Source: Conchocele bisecta (taxonomy: Eukaryota > Mollusca > Bivalvia > Lucinida > Thyasiridae). Taken from it: a stretch of 64,000 bases of DNA. The stretch spans positions 31,902,956-31,966,955 of the forward strand of contig CM055269.1 of the NCBI GenBank assembly GCA_029237695.1, in the 5' to 3' direction. This document shows positions 30,680-43,100 of this stretch, in pieces (the first letter of the stretch is position 1; each line of letters starts with the position of its first letter). The notes under the pieces are model-generated. The model ran no database searches and was not told where the DNA came from. It was given only the letters and a program-made list of their open reading frames with translations. Both the position numbers and the translations under genes were made by a program.

Positions 30680-31190
30680 GATGTAGTAAGAGGATCTGGC
30701 ACGGCATCAGGATACTGCATCCAGTGCTCAACGAGTTTGTTACTGTACCCCCCCCCCCCCCCCACCCCCACGGCTTTAGAATTTCCAAACTATTTAGCGC
30801 TGTTTCGGAATCAATTTCCAAATGTTTTCGTTTGTTATCGACTCCGCCTGCAAGTTCTTCAGCTCCTTTTGCCCCATGTTAAATTCCCATAGGAAAGAAA
30901 CATCGAAATAATATCAATATTTCTTGGAATTTCATCAAATAATTTTTGTTTGTGTAGTTGCAGTGCTGAATGAATGTACGGCACTGTGCATTCTCGTCTG
31001 TATATGATCAAACCACGATCACCCAATCAATCTACACTGGTCGCAAACTGAACACGCCCTTTTGTGTCACGGCGAGTTTCATACGCAACTACTCTCTTTA
31101 TCTCGACCCCGTCCGATCGGATGACGTGACGTCCAACTAAGATGGTCAGGCCATGGCTTCATATTATATAACCATATAGCATGATCCACT

Positions 31191-31437
31191 CTGTGGCTGT
31201 GATTGGAGAAATGGGGCTTATGGGCTTTGCGACCAGCGTAGATCCAGATCAGCCTGTGCGTCCGCACAGTCTGATCAGGATCTGCACTGTTCGCCATGTC
31301 ATTAATGAAAGTGCCGTCATGCTTGTAACAAGCAATATAGGTCGGTATCAGGCTACAGTAGTGTGCTGTTTGCTCGGGAGCTTCACTGGTCACAAATCCC
31401 ATAAGCCCCATTTATCCAGTCCAGGCACTGTCACATA
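31191..31437. mobile_element. MITE family C, complete copy
   Basis: CTGTGGCTGTGATTGGAGAA to its complement, with GATCCAGATCAGCCTGTGCG and the inner palindrome. The 110- and 122-codon ORFs on the two strands are this repeat read through. Confidence 0.78.
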
Positions 31438-31566
31438 TCAGTGTGCTCATGCCATCGATAGGAGCACGTTTCATGTGTCCATTCATGATTGGCATCCGTA
31501 TGCCGTTTCCCACAATCTCTCACAACCATCTGCAGTGTGTACCGAATAATTATATGAGACACGGAA

Positions 31567-31780
31567 TGTGATTTTGTACCTAAGAACATGTGCGATATCT
31601 CATGAAAACATAAATATTTACAAAATTTACGATATTTTCCGTAAATGACGTCGAAAGTTGACGACATTTTCATAGCAAATGCGGAATTGTATTCTATTCC
31701 GCAGTTGTTACGAACATTTCGTCATCTTTCGACGACATTTACAGAAAACATCACAGTTTCTGCAAATACATGTATGTGAA
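31567..31780. mobile_element. MITE family H, complete copy
   Basis: GATTTTGTACCTAAGAACAT start; CCGTAAATGACGTCGAAAGT faces TCTTTCGACGACATTTACAG. Confidence 0.65.
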
Positions 31781-31858
31781 AATGGACCAGTTAAGTGAAA
31801 ATTACGGATTTCGAGTTTTTGCATTTTCTAAATCTACATTATTTTCTGATTTCAAAAA

Positions 31859-33100
31859 TATACTGAAAGGATAAAGAAACGCAGGGTAAACATTTGAGGT
31901 GATTTAAAGTGATGTGTTTGCTGTTATATACAATATTTTATATGAGTATTAAAAAAACATCTTTAGTCAACACATTACCAACATTGCATTAGGTTTTGAC
32001 CGATAATTCATTAGTAATTAAATCACAATTGACGGTTAATGTTATGGTCAGCGAGAAAGTCTTGACAAACTCTGGCTACATGGGGCCGGGCATTATCATG
32101 CTGGAAAATTAGTTAACGCTGTTGCACAAATGGAACAACAACCGGGCGGAGGATTTCATCCCTATATCTTACGGCGGTTCAATTCCCGGCTACCACAATC
32201 AACGGTGACTTAACCTGTGAGATATCCCTCCCCAGACCATAACCGAGCCACCCCCAAACCTATCCCTCTCAAGAACGCAAGCGTCGGCGAAGTGTTCCCC
32301 ACGAGTCGGTATACACGACGTCGACCGTCCGGACGAAAAAGAGTGAACCGGGACTCATCTGTGAAAAAGACTTGTCTCCATTGCCTCATTGGAAATCGGC
32401 TGGGAGCATGTGCCGCCAACCAAGCCATACGACGCGCGCGACGTGCACGAGTGAGAGGCAGACCAACGTAGTGACGACGTGCTCGCAGACCAACCTCGCG
32501 CAATCGATTTCTTACAGTTTTGGGGTGAATGTGGCGATTATGATTGCCTACCGTGTTAATAGCGGTTTCAGTGGCAGTAACGTGGTGATTACGTAGGTGG
32601 GCGAGACGAATAGCCCTGTATTGACGTCGCGACGTTACGCGCGGACATCCAGATCTCGGTCGGTCGGCAACCCTTCCGGTCTCTCTCAGACGACGGACAA
32701 GACGTTCTATGGTGGAAATATTCACACCGAACTGCATAGCAACCTGCTGTTGTGTTTGACCTTGCGTTAGCAATGCAATAGCCTTCCGTCAGACGTACCA
32801 TGATTGTGAGAGCTATAAATTCAGTGTAAATAGCGGAAAACGATGTGTATACCTCAAGCGTATCAAGTGGTATGACAAAATGTTTTGACGAACTTATCAT
32901 CATCATGCTGCACGTGTTTTTGGCTTTTTATCACTTTCTCTATGTGGTACGGTGCATTACACGGTTGAGTAACTTTAGGCACCGGTTTGGGTGCACAGTG
33001 ACCAAGATAGTCGCCTGACCGGTTTTCATAATTTTAGGCCAAGCATTTAAATAATTATTGCGTATATTGTTACCCTGCGTTTCTTTATCCTTTCAGTATA
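31859..33100 (-). mobile_element. Dead Tc1/mariner element
   Basis: TIRs TACTGAAAGGATAAAGAAAC (31861 on, 29 bp through GCAGGGTAA) and the exact complement at 33070-33098. They are flanked by TA, as expected for Tc1/mariner. Length is about 1.24 kb, and it encloses the transposase remnant on the minus strand. Confidence 0.85.
32040..32810 (-). pseudogene. Tc1-like transposase, truncated and frameshifted
   Basis: The longest open piece is 32773-32210. It shows the bipartite N-terminal HTH (GVNISTIERLVRRLRETG, then a second block with TVRNRLREVGLRARR) and the first catalytic Asp in VFFTDESRF. Below 32245 the frame shifts and has stops; QHDNARPHVARV (about 32075-32110), with the second Asp, is still readable. 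The segment with the last acidic residue (the usual SPDLNPIE) is missing. The start also needs a frame change near 32770. The transposase is therefore catalytically dead. Mobilisation of the TIRs in trans remains possible. Confidence 0.85.
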
Positions 33101-34465
33101 TATACTTTTTGTGTGTTATGACTGTCTTAATAACTTGTAATTAAGCTCCAAATGCATGCATCATTAACGGGTTTTAATGACATTACGTCATGACGTCAAA
33201 CTTCTGTCAAACCACGACGGATACACTATGCTAACAGCCGCGTTAGCAGGTAAAATGTCACCTGCTGAAATTGTTGCTATAGTCTTCGGAAATGTGTTTT
33301 ATGATAAGAGTATGTGACATAGTACACAAATAAATTGGTACCATTTTTTTCGGTCACATGTGTGGCGGCCATCTTGAATTTTAAAATGGCCGCCATTAAA
33401 GCATATATACTCATTTTCGACCACAAGTTAGACCAATTATTTATGGGATATATCTAAAAAATGAAATGGTAACATTTCCGTTCAATAACAGATATGTGTG
33501 TCATGTTAAAATGGCCGCCATAACAATACATTTTGTGGTATTTTCATTTGAATACAGGCAATTTCATTGTTAAAATGGATAATTATCAGCAGAATCATGC
33601 AGTAAATGAAATGTGTCATTTGAACATGTATAAATATGTGACGTAATGAAATTAAATGTTGTTTATATTGATTTGTATTTCAAAATGGCCACCGTTCTAA
33701 TCAAACAATTATATCAGCAAGATAATAGCAATGGTTTGGACGAGAAATTTGGCTAGTTATGTACGATATTAATTTAAAACATATATTAGCCACACTTGTA
33801 TGCAATAACACGTATGCCTGTCATTTTAAAATTCAAGATGGCCGCCATATTTAGCATACTTTGACGTGTTCCAAATGGATACCTGTACTTCTCAATAAGC
33901 AATGTCAGCATTTATTAAAACAGGCAGAAAATGATACTAGTAGAAAGTTTGCGTTTGACTATTGCATTTTTGACATTGATATTTAATCATGGCAGTCAGG
34001 GATTTTCACATGGCACATCATATGAACATTAGTATAGCCTACACGCATTGTATAAGGGCAGTAATGTTCTTGTGACTACCACTCTGTTGGTCAACACTAA
34101 TGGGCATTTATTTAATGTATGACATCTAAATGCATGATGTGTCATTGCACAGGCAATATCTGATTGGTGACCTATAGTGTTAAGCATATACTTCTACTTT
34201 TCTGTCGTTTGAACAATTATAATGTTTGTTTCCTTTAAAGGACTGGCGTACGTTGCCCCACTAACTCGTACGTGTTGGAAGGTAAATGACATAGGGCATG
34301 ACTTATAGAAGGATGACTCTTTTTATATTCACAATTATTGTTAGGCTGGTGTACCTTTTCATATCAATCCACGTTTACAAAATCAATGAATCATGGTTGC
34401 GCGAACATTTTCATTACTTTCTATTCCTTGTAATTGGCCCGTGGGTAAACTAACAGTACATTTAT
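33101..34465. other. Non-coding DNA rich in GGCGGCCAT words
   Basis: 33355-33850 has repeated GGCGGCCAT / ATGGCCGCC words on both strands (for example 33364, 33387, 33510, 33838), at irregular spacing. No gene seen. Confidence 0.55.
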
Positions 34466-34800
34466 TTATATATTTCTTTTATGGTGCTTAACGGTCGGTC
34501 AATAGTTATGTGTCACTTTAGGCCGGGTTATCTGGATTGAATCCCATATTTCACCTATATGGATAGTAGGGGTAGGCGGGATTCATGTGAAACGCACCAA
34601 ATGTACTGTTAGTTTTCCAGGTGGTTAGTCGGGAGCATACACAATTTAACAATGGAGGTTATCCGTACCGGAATCCCAAAATCCCTGATTTGACCCTCAG
34701 CTACACTATTGGTTTTCTGATATGTGAGAGTTAAAACCGGTTATACTAGCTATAAGACTAATAGCATTAGTAATAATCCTATTTTCTTACGGGATGGGAC
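34466..34800 (-). mobile_element. Diverged SINE family J copy
   Basis: GCTTAACGGTCGGTCAATAG and AGGCCGGGTTATC ... GATTGAATCCCAT match the 3' half of the SINE at 3828-4221 with many changes. Confidence 0.45.
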
Positions 34801-37751
34801 TATGATTCCACCCCACCCCCTCCAGCATATCATAGCAATCACATACGCATAGCTTGTTTAGTGCGATACTGTTGTTTACAGCTTCTACTCAGAAATAATT
34901 TAAATTTTCAGCTGCGAGCCTATCGCAGCTTATGTAGCCGGTTCTCAAAATACAGTCAGATATCACGGCGCTATTTTTCTTGTGGCGCGAATGTATACAT
35001 CGTGTATCTAGGTCATTGTTAACGATTCGTTTTATGCTATTTTACATTTCGTTTTTATTAGAATGTATATCTTTGGTATATAATTAATTGAAGAAAAACC
35101 AATGGAACCTCAGATTTAGCCGTTCATTTATCACAAATAAAAGGGACTATTTTGGTCGCGCATTAATGGTGTGTAAACCCGAATCACACCTGTCTGGCAC
35201 CTGTCTGGATTTTTCATTCACAACTACGGAGTGTACACAAATGCATAAAACAACAATATAACCACAGGTGTTTGAAGAGTAAATCCGGATATGGAATTAC
35301 CACCCTTATCGCATCGCCGTATTTCGCCGATATTGATTTCGAAAATCAGTCATATTTTCCTTAAATGATGTCGAAAATTGATAAAAATATACTGTTGCCA
35401 CTCATTTGAACCGTGTCGTCTAGATGGTTCACTCATTTCAATCGTCGCGTCGGCATGTTTCGAATGAGTGGTAATAGCGTACACTTTCACTTACACTATA
35501 ATTGAGCCCGGATATGGAATTACCACACTTATCGCATAGCCGTATTTCGCCGATATTTATTTCGAAAATCAGTCATATTTCCGTTAAATGTTGTCGAAAA
35601 TTGATAACAATTGCAGAGCTCATGCGGATGTGTATGTAATGCATAAAACACAAACGCTAAGCCTTACTGGATTCTTCCTGTTTCTATACAGCTCCTTCCC
35701 CTCTCCACATACAAAATATGTCGAGTGTTATACAGTTTCCCATAACACCATTTACTAAAATTACTCTATTTGAAATATTTAAAGGAGAATATACTAAAAC
35801 ACTGTTTACAACCCATTTCAGTTGGGCTCGCAGCTCAGTACTTTCAGCACTTTGATTCATCCCGTTTTGAGACTGCTAAACCTGCAAACTTAATATAGAA
35901 GCATTATATATACGCTTATTTAGTACCTATATGCCAAATATCAACTCCTTATGTAATCCTGTGGCATATGTACGTAAATGTATAACCGACTGCAGTGGAA
36001 TGTTAGACCGAGCTGTCACAATCGCGGCGAAAGCTCTGTAGATGGCAGTTTTGGACATACATGGGGTATTGCATTCATGTATCTCCTACTGATATGTTAG
36101 TTATTGATCTTTTTCAAGCTGCATCAATAGCTTCCTTAGAGTTATGACTAAGCACCCTCTGTCACCAACCTTCTATGCTATGGAAGAAACTGTCCTCTTC
36201 TCGGCGACCACCTTATTTTACAGCGATCGCTTGCTAGTCATGTGACCATGCATACATAGTATCCATGTATAACTTGCAAATTCATCCTGGTGCCATATGT
36301 ATATTACACAGATGATCATTTACCCAAATCCATGTTTGTACACCTTTTAGATAGTGACAATGGCGTAGTCATGATGAGAACACTATTGTTGACCTGGTCA
36401 AAAGTTCACTCTGACAATGGGCATTGTCATACGTGTAACATATCAATATATAGAATAAACACACTTGTGTATACATACCACGAATATGCTTATTTATATA
36501 TACGGATATATCTACCAATGCGTGTCTGGACCGCATTTGTGTACATCTATGCGAAGCATGTTTGAAAATGATGTAGGACATATTGATTGGAACTCAAAAA
36601 TAATTCATACAAATGAACTGTGAATATATTTGGAAGATCTGGTTTCGACAACATGTGTTTTTAAAATGTGATAGATTGACGGTTCCATCATGTGATCGGG
36701 ACAACATGACACCAGTTTGCAAGTCATATATTTTGTAATCACGTGAGTAACACTTATTGTAAAATTTAATTATTAAACGGCCATTGTTATTGTGTTATCA
36801 TGTTCAAACATTCCGGGGAGGAGTCATTGACGGGGCTGTTTCTGTCCGTAGATTAACATTCAATACCTTCACCTGGGTTATGTTATCCTTTTGGCTGGCA
36901 TAAACATCTGACACCACAAAATAAAAGTCATAAACATGTAAAAAGTAGTTATTTCATTCCTCCGTGTTAAGCCAATAAAAATAGACAAATGCCCGTCTTC
37001 AAAATGTTAAAGGAGCATAACATGTAGCTATAGTTTATTATTGGCACAGCATGTTGAACACCTGATGACCGACACATCCTTCTTCCAAGGTTGAGCTTAT
37101 CACACGTGTGTCAATGACCAATAATCTGGATTAAACAGAATCAAAACGTACATTGTATTTAGTTACTTCATCACTCTACCAAGACTATTACTTTTATCAC
37201 TGCTATATGCACAAAATGTGTCATTTTAAACCTACCAAATTTAACTTATCTTGGCGGCCATTCTCACATGCTATATGATCGTCTTTTAGCACTACTCATT
37301 GCTGGCTTTTATAACACACTATTTACAAATAATATCAAGCAGAATGGTGTTGAAAAATTAGTTCTACATCACAATAGTGTAAAATATATTTTTGATCGAG
37401 AGGCCATTTTTAATCCAAGATGGCGCCCTCTATGGATTGGACAACATAGCGAATTTATTTTCTGATAACTGCTTCCATACACTATCCAAAAACGTATAAT
37501 TTACAAATATAAAAACAATCATAACACAATTATGTAGCAAAAGCCCACACATATGCAGCATTATTGACCATAATGGTGGCCATTTTGAATTCAAGATGGC
37601 GGCCAAGATAGTGATGGAAAAAAATGGTACCTATTTGTTTTTTGCTTTACAATGTCTCAGAATGAAAATAAACACAAAATGTAAGACTATAGGAACAATT
37701 TCAGCAAATGCATATTTTTTCACTTTCTGACACCGACTATAAGCTGCATCA
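34801..37751. other. Intergenic DNA without recognised gene
   Basis: A direct repeat of about 105 bp (35281-35385 and 35508-35610, from CCGGATATGGAATTACCAC) lies here. GGCGGCCAT words recur at 37253 and about 37570-37605. No coding signal or RNA gene was seen. Confidence 0.55.
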
Positions 37752-38040
37752 GTAGTATATAGGGAGTCAGTTCGTTACCGCGAAGTGTGGGGGAAGAATT
37801 GAAAGCAGTGGGTAGCCCCATAGGTACCAAAAATAGTAAAATTTCCTGTTAATTTAAAGCGAAATAAATACAACCCACAGTAAAACAAAATGATACCACC
37901 AAAGTTTGTAAAATGTGTCCCCGATTTGCAGCGGTTTCGGCTACCCAACGAAATAGTAAGTCGATTTGCAAGGGTTTCGGCTACCTGTTTCAGCTACCCA
38001 ACGAAATAGTAAGTCGATATACGCGGGAGGTCTCCCATAT
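37752..38040. repeat. Element 2 left TIR
   Basis: Inverted match to 46471-46760. Its inner half has two copies of a unit with CAACGAAATAGTAAGTCGAT, and GTTTCGGCTAC occurs several times. It shares AAAATGATACCACC with the element 1 hairpin. Confidence 0.85.
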
Positions 38041-38084
38041 AGAAAGCGGAGATTTGGTCGAGGCTACCAAGGTTTCGGCTACTT

Positions 38085-38280
38085 TTGCAGTTTTTTGGAA
38101 ATCGAGAAGTGGACAACATCGGGAAGCCACTGTGCGAACTACAGAATCTGCTTCGGTGTAGAATGGGGGGAGCCTCGCACTACACCCAACAAGAAAAAAT
38201 TCAGATGGTTTGTGGTATGTCCGGTGGCAGTTCTAGCTACCAATCGAAGTTCCCAATAGGGGAGGGTTCGGATACTTTTT
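38085..38280 (+). pseudogene. Remnant of the long-ORF 3' end in element 2
   Basis: CTACAGAATCTGCTTCGGTG ... GAGCCTCGCACTACACC ... GGTTTGTGGTATGTCCGGTG matches 8600-8860 of element 1, in the same position relative to the HTH/TM gene. Only the tail is left, so the long ORF has been lost from this copy, apparently between the TIR and here. Confidence 0.7.
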
Positions 38281-38291
38281 TTCAAAAATGG

Positions 38292-38963
38292 CTACTGCAT
38301 GTAGAACGGGTCGCGACTACCAGAGTGCTGGTGTACGGAGTCGCTAGTTTCGTTTTTCCCATTCGGCGTACCGGACTGTTTTGCGGAGTGCACGAACTGG
38401 GCGTCGGGGTCTGTTTTCTTCTTCCAGAGGCTATGGGCCTCTAGAGACACGAATGGGAACAGTGGTTTGCAAACCGCGTACACCACCGCAAATACCCCCA
38501 GCGACCACTTTGCATTATCTACGGTTCTCCAGATGTCGTGCACCTCCCGCTCGTCTTTCTTCGGACACTCGGAATCGGCATCGCCGGAAATCGCGTCCAA
38601 CAGCCTGCGTTCCAGAGCGTCCAACCGGTTCTCCAAACGTCTCTCCATGTCGGACAGGTGCGTCGACTCTTCGAACGAGCTGGTGTTTCGCGCATCTTCT
38701 AGTAGAGCCGTGGGGAACTCGGTAGGGCCCGCAAAACCAGGCGCGGTCACCCTGTGTACTACGGGGGTAGGGGTTTCTTGTTGTTCTGGGGTTTCTTGTT
38801 CTTCGGGTTTTGTACTACGTTCCGCATCGACGGCGTCCCATATTCTTCGAAGGCGAGTGGTACCGATTCCAAATTTCTTCTTCGTATTGTCTACAGACTC
38901 TATACCCCGAAGATTACGGATATCTTCTATATCTTGTTCGGACAAATTTTGCTTTGGTGGCAT
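38292..38963 (-). CDS. HTH-like / coiled-coil / membrane-segment protein of element 2 (copy a)
   Basis: 223 residues from ATG 38963 (MPPKQNLSEQDIEDIRNLRG); an ATG six codons upstream at 38981 is possible, but the chosen one aligns with the element 1 protein. Order: HTH-like block with KKKFGIGTTRLRRIWD; Pro/Thr/Gln linker with PEEQETPEQQETPTPVV; heptad stretch SDMERRLENRLDALERRLLD; hydrophobic segment WSLGVFAVVYAVCKPLFPFV; charged tail. Its similarity to 8862-9515 runs end to end, with the coiled coil extended by four residues and other small indels, so the two elements share this gene by descent. The frame is open, unlike most other genes here, which hints at selection or recent activity. Function unknown. 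Confidence 0.75.
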   Translation of the reverse strand: MPPKQNLSEQDIEDIRNLRGIESVDNTKKKFGIGTTRLRRIWDAVDAERSTKPEEQETPEQQETPTPVVHRVTAPGFAGPTEFPTALLEDARNTSSFEESTHLSDMERRLENRLDALERRLLDAISGDADSECPKKDEREVHDIWRTVDNAKWSLGVFAVVYAVCKPLFPFVSLEAHSLWKKKTDPDAQFVHSAKQSGTPNGKNETSDSVHQHSGSRDPFYMQ

Positions 38964-39024
38964 ATTTTTTTGTAGGCACATACAAATATAGTTTGCCCAA
39001 TGTTCAACATGATTTGTCTAGGTA

Positions 39025-39230
39025 AAACCAGGCATACTAGCACCACAACTAGGCATACTAGTACCACAACTAGGCATACTCTTACAAGGCCTAGGCTTAC
39101 TCGTACCATGCCTAGGCTTACTCGTACCACGACTAGGCATACTAGCACCATAACTAGGCATACTAGTACCACAACTAGGCATACTAGTACCACACCTAGA
39201 CATACCAGCACCACGACTAGGCGTACGAGC
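39025..39230. repeat. 21-bp tandem array inside element 2
   Basis: About ten copies of a unit containing CTAGGCATACTAGTACCAC, between divergent HTH genes. Both strands are open by chance of the 21-bp period. The position and the repeated half-palindromic CTAG/ACTAGT words would suit binding sites (iterons), but a plain minisatellite is equally possible. Confidence 0.8.
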
Positions 39231-39295
39231 ACCTTGGGAAAGACGGGCATTTTTGAGCATTTCGAACAAAGTTTCTGCCCTCATAACAATTAAAA

Positions 39296-39636
39296 ATGAC
39301 AAAGTCCTACTTATCGAATAAAAATATTGAAGAAATTGTTTCGGCGCGTGCCTGCGAACGCTATTAAGAAAAAGTATGGGATCGGAAGTGCGAGGCTTAA
39401 AAAGCTGTGGAAAGATAAAACCACCTCTGGATTGAATTTACCTTTTTTTCTAAGGAGGTGTAAACGATCGGTTGATTGGGGGGAAATTATTGATGATAAC
39501 CTCAAATATGGGGTTTGCACAATCGTTAAAACCAAATTTAGAACAAGTTAACGAAGAAGATTCTTCAACTATATCTTGGACCTATTCAGCTGTGGCTCTA
39601 GCAGGTTTGCTTGTTGGTGTGTTCGAATTACCATAA
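39296..39636 (+). pseudogene. HTH/membrane-segment protein, element 2 copy b (frameshifted)
   Basis: Starts MTKSYLSNKNIEEIVSARA, stops early at about 39365, then in another frame reads IKKKYGIGSARLKKLWKDK. Near the end, in a further frame, a hydrophobic AVALAGLLVGVFELP precedes TAA 39634. Its N-terminus is closer to the element 1 protein than to copy a. The region between lacks the coiled coil. Broken by at least two frame changes. Confidence 0.6.
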
Positions 39637-39881
39637 TAGAAAAGACCCCTGTAATTGGCGTGACCCTAATAAACTGCATTATGACAGATGGATTAATTCA
39701 TCATCTTTTCCATGTAGAGCTTTTTAAACTGTTTTATAATACTTCTGTAAGGGTTTCCAGCATTGAATCGTGGTAAATCTCAACAGGTTTTGCTTTCACG
39801 GTTTCCATAAATATATTTAATATTATTATAATTATTTATTTCCAATTGTGAATTAATGTTAGACATTTATATATATATACC

Positions 39882-40067
39882 ATGCCTAAATCGGTTATTA
39901 CGCAGGAAGCGCTGATAGATATTTTGCAGTCCCGTGGAATTGTTCCTGCCTATGAAGTTAGAAAGAAGCACCATATTGGTCCCAAACGCCTTACAGATCT
40001 GTGGAAATATGATAAATTTATCATGGGACTTTCTAGAGATAATTGGCCAAAAACCCGGAAACCGTGA
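39882..40067 (+). CDS. Short HTH-like protein, element 2 copy c
   Basis: 61 residues, MPKSVITQEALIDILQSRG then VRKKHHIGPKRLTDLWKYD. This is the HTH-like block alone, without coiled coil or membrane segment. It is preceded by an AT-rich stretch (39801-39880). Either a genuine stand-alone DNA-binding protein or the 5' end of a broken longer gene. It lies tail to tail with PolB, whose 3' end is at 40148. Confidence 0.5.
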   Translation: MPKSVITQEALIDILQSRGIVPAYEVRKKHHIGPKRLTDLWKYDKFIMGLSRDNWPKTRKP

Positions 40068-40147
40068 TAAGCCCCCGTTGGAAGACCTAAGGTGTGTAAG
40101 ATACCTTCAAAAATTGAACAGGTTGCATAATTTTATTTAATGAAAGT

Positions 40148-43100
40148 TTAAAGGGGTTCTGTATGTATCCCATCTTCTAAAACCCTTCTCTTGTCATAGT
40201 AAGCGGACAGTCCTAATTTATTTTGGGTATATGTTTTCATAACACCATTTCTCATTCTAAACCCTCTGTGTGTTCCTCTATCCGTTCCAACCTGGTGTAG
40301 GGCCTCCATATACCTTCTCGATGTAAGACTATTTTGCCTGGCAGATAACCCCTTTGCTGAATGTTTTAATTCATTATTTTTAATTTTTTCAACCAAATAG
40401 CATTTACTGGATAGAGCTATTGCACGATCTCCTTGGAACTCCGTTTTGAATAGCCCTGGTTCTCTATTACTCCATTTATCCCACGCTAGCCACTCTTTTT
40501 TATGTTTTTGGAAATCCTCCACCATTTCTGGTTTTATCATTTTTCCTTTCCTAACTCTCCACCCTTCATACTAACCCCCATATACAAACTATCAGTATCC
40601 ATCTGTACTAGTTTTCAAAAATCTGCTCTATCTACGTATTTGTCCATAAAATCATAATAAAATTCTAACATTCTTTGTTTTGCATATTGGTATACAGCAA
40701 TCCCACAGTGAAATGGACGAGTCATATTGGCATTTACATTTCTTGAGGATATTTCGTAAGAATCTCCTATTTCCTCTAAATCATCGAAATACGCTGATCT
40801 TAAAGCTTTGTCCACACATTTTTCATCTTTTGTATACGTTGTGTTGAGGTGTTTTTCGGGGGATTCTATCATTTTCCCGCAACATGAGTTACCTAATAGT
40901 TTCATTATATCTGCAATTGGGGACTTGGAGCTATCAACATCTCCGGATCTCCTGGCTGAAGTAACTTCTTTAACAAACCATTCAAAGGGCTTACCTGCTG
41001 TATAATTTATTACTCTGTAAATCCCTGTAATTTCTAAACCCTGCTTCAAATACCATTTTAATAATGGGGCAAATAGTAATACTTTTTGAGGAGACATTGC
41101 ACCTACTAGTTTTCTACCATCTCCTCTTGCACGGTTAGTTTCTTGTAAATACTGTAACATCTTCTCTGGAACTTCCTCCTCCTCTACAATCCTATTTATA
41201 AATATTGGGGACATTTCCGAAAACTTCTCTTTTAAACTGCTGGGAACCTCTATATCTACTTCAGCAAAGCCAAACCACTTACCATTTAAAACCGCCTTGG
41301 AAAACTTATTTATTTTAATAGAGTCGTGAGGGCTGCTTTCCTCGTGTAGTTTCCCTTCGCCACATGGCATATGTTTATTTAATGTTGATAAATATAGGGC
41401 GTTTGCATCAAAACCAAGTACGGCTTCGCAAAGCTTTCCATTTCCATCTGAGGCTGACCTAATTCTCGTAACACCTGCTTCTACATATCTTGTAAACACA
41501 ATTGACGGACCTCCAACTAATGCTCCTTTTAACATTTCATATATTTCCTCACCAGGGGCATACAGTGGTGGACATATCGCGTCTGCTATCTTACTCTCTT
41601 TGGTTTGATAAGGTTTTATATGGTTTTTTATCGTTCCTCTGAGAATGTATTGTAAAGCAACTCCTGGTAGGGTAACTGCATCTTTAAACATATCTATACC
41701 TTTTGTTTGATAAAATTTTGTCATTTTTCCGATAGCTTCTAAAAAGGGGCCAACATCCAAGTTGCTATAGTATTTTAACCAGTCCTTTGAAAGACTTCAT
41801 ATTTAATCTGTTATAAATGTTGTTGCACTCTTCCAACTGTTTTTTGGTTATCGCTTTATTTGGAGTTAATTTATTTGTCCAATTTTTAAGTGGTGGTAAA
41901 CCCTCATACGCTAGTTTATCGGGAGAATCAAACCATTCATAGGGGAAGAAGGATTTTTTCACCTTCGCATCCATATGCCTTAACCCATCTCGTAATCGAT
42001 ACCAGGGGCAAGATACAATTTTACATCTAAAAACCAAATAAATGCTGGGGTAAATAGAAAAATGGTTGTATTAGCTTTCTTACCTACTAGTACCGTAGAG
42101 GTTTTGTCCGTTAAAAACGTCAACTAAATGCTTCTTTATTAAATTAAGATCGTAATTACTGGAATTGAACCCAATTACTGGGACTTGGGAAATCCATCGG
42201 GTGATTTCTCGCTCCCCCCCCCGCTGAGAAGTGTAAGATACTCCATGTCTGCAGGGTACCCATATGTTTGTTATTGCTACTCCCCACGGCCTCTCGGATA
42301 TTATTCTCCCCCCTCCTCTTACATCTTCCATAAATAGGGTTACTAATTGTTTTGGAGAAGTATCACATATGTGAGTTATACTGTTGGATAGAGTATCTCC
42401 TATACTAACACTTATTTGGACATGTTCGTTTATAAACTCTAGATCTTTAGTTGGGTTACGCTTTTCTTTACTTCCGTCTAAATATGCCTCAAAATCGTAT
42501 ACTATATGATACGGGTAAATCACTGTAGGAGGCTTTTCGAGTTCCTTTACATCCTCAGGTTTACAAATTGCATCATACTCGCATTCAAAAATAGTTACTA
42601 ATTTACACTTACCCTCAATTGCTTCGTCTCTCTCGTTGGATCTTCTAAGCTTATTTTTATAATCTTTACAATGTTTGGGACACCCGTGCCAATAACAGCC
42701 GTGAAATTGTATAAACCGTATCAGTCATAGGGCAATACCCATCCACTGGGGCTCCCGCAATTATTCTTTCTCCACCGTGGCCACATACTGCAGTGTGAAT
42801 GTGGGGTCCCTGGCAAAGATTTTATCCAACTAATTGATTTCTTGCTACAACTGGGTTTTGGATAGAAAGCTCTTTCGAACGCTGATACTGGTCGATCTAT
42901 TTTTCCCCTTTACACGATACTTTGGTTAATCCCTTCATACAAGTCAATGCGTGCCGGGTTAAATTACTGACCTTTGTAAGCGTTGTTTGCAGTCGAAGCA
43001 ACAATAATTGTTTTCAGCGGCTTTATTCATATCTGTAATAAGGAAGGCGTGATCGTTATAGATGCCTATTTTCATCTTTTTATTACCAATATTGTCGTAA

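Noticed and set aside
31181..31549. 110-122-codon ORFs on both strands near 31 kb
   Set aside because: They lie over MITE family C and similar peptides appear at each other copy of that MITE.
39025..39230. CRISPR array
   Set aside because: Units are contiguous 21-bp repeats without spacers, in a eukaryotic genome.
39000..39293. 97-codon Thr/Arg-rich ORF (RHTSTTT repeats) and its minus-strand partner
   Set aside because: Product of the 21-bp array in element 2; open on both strands for the same reason.
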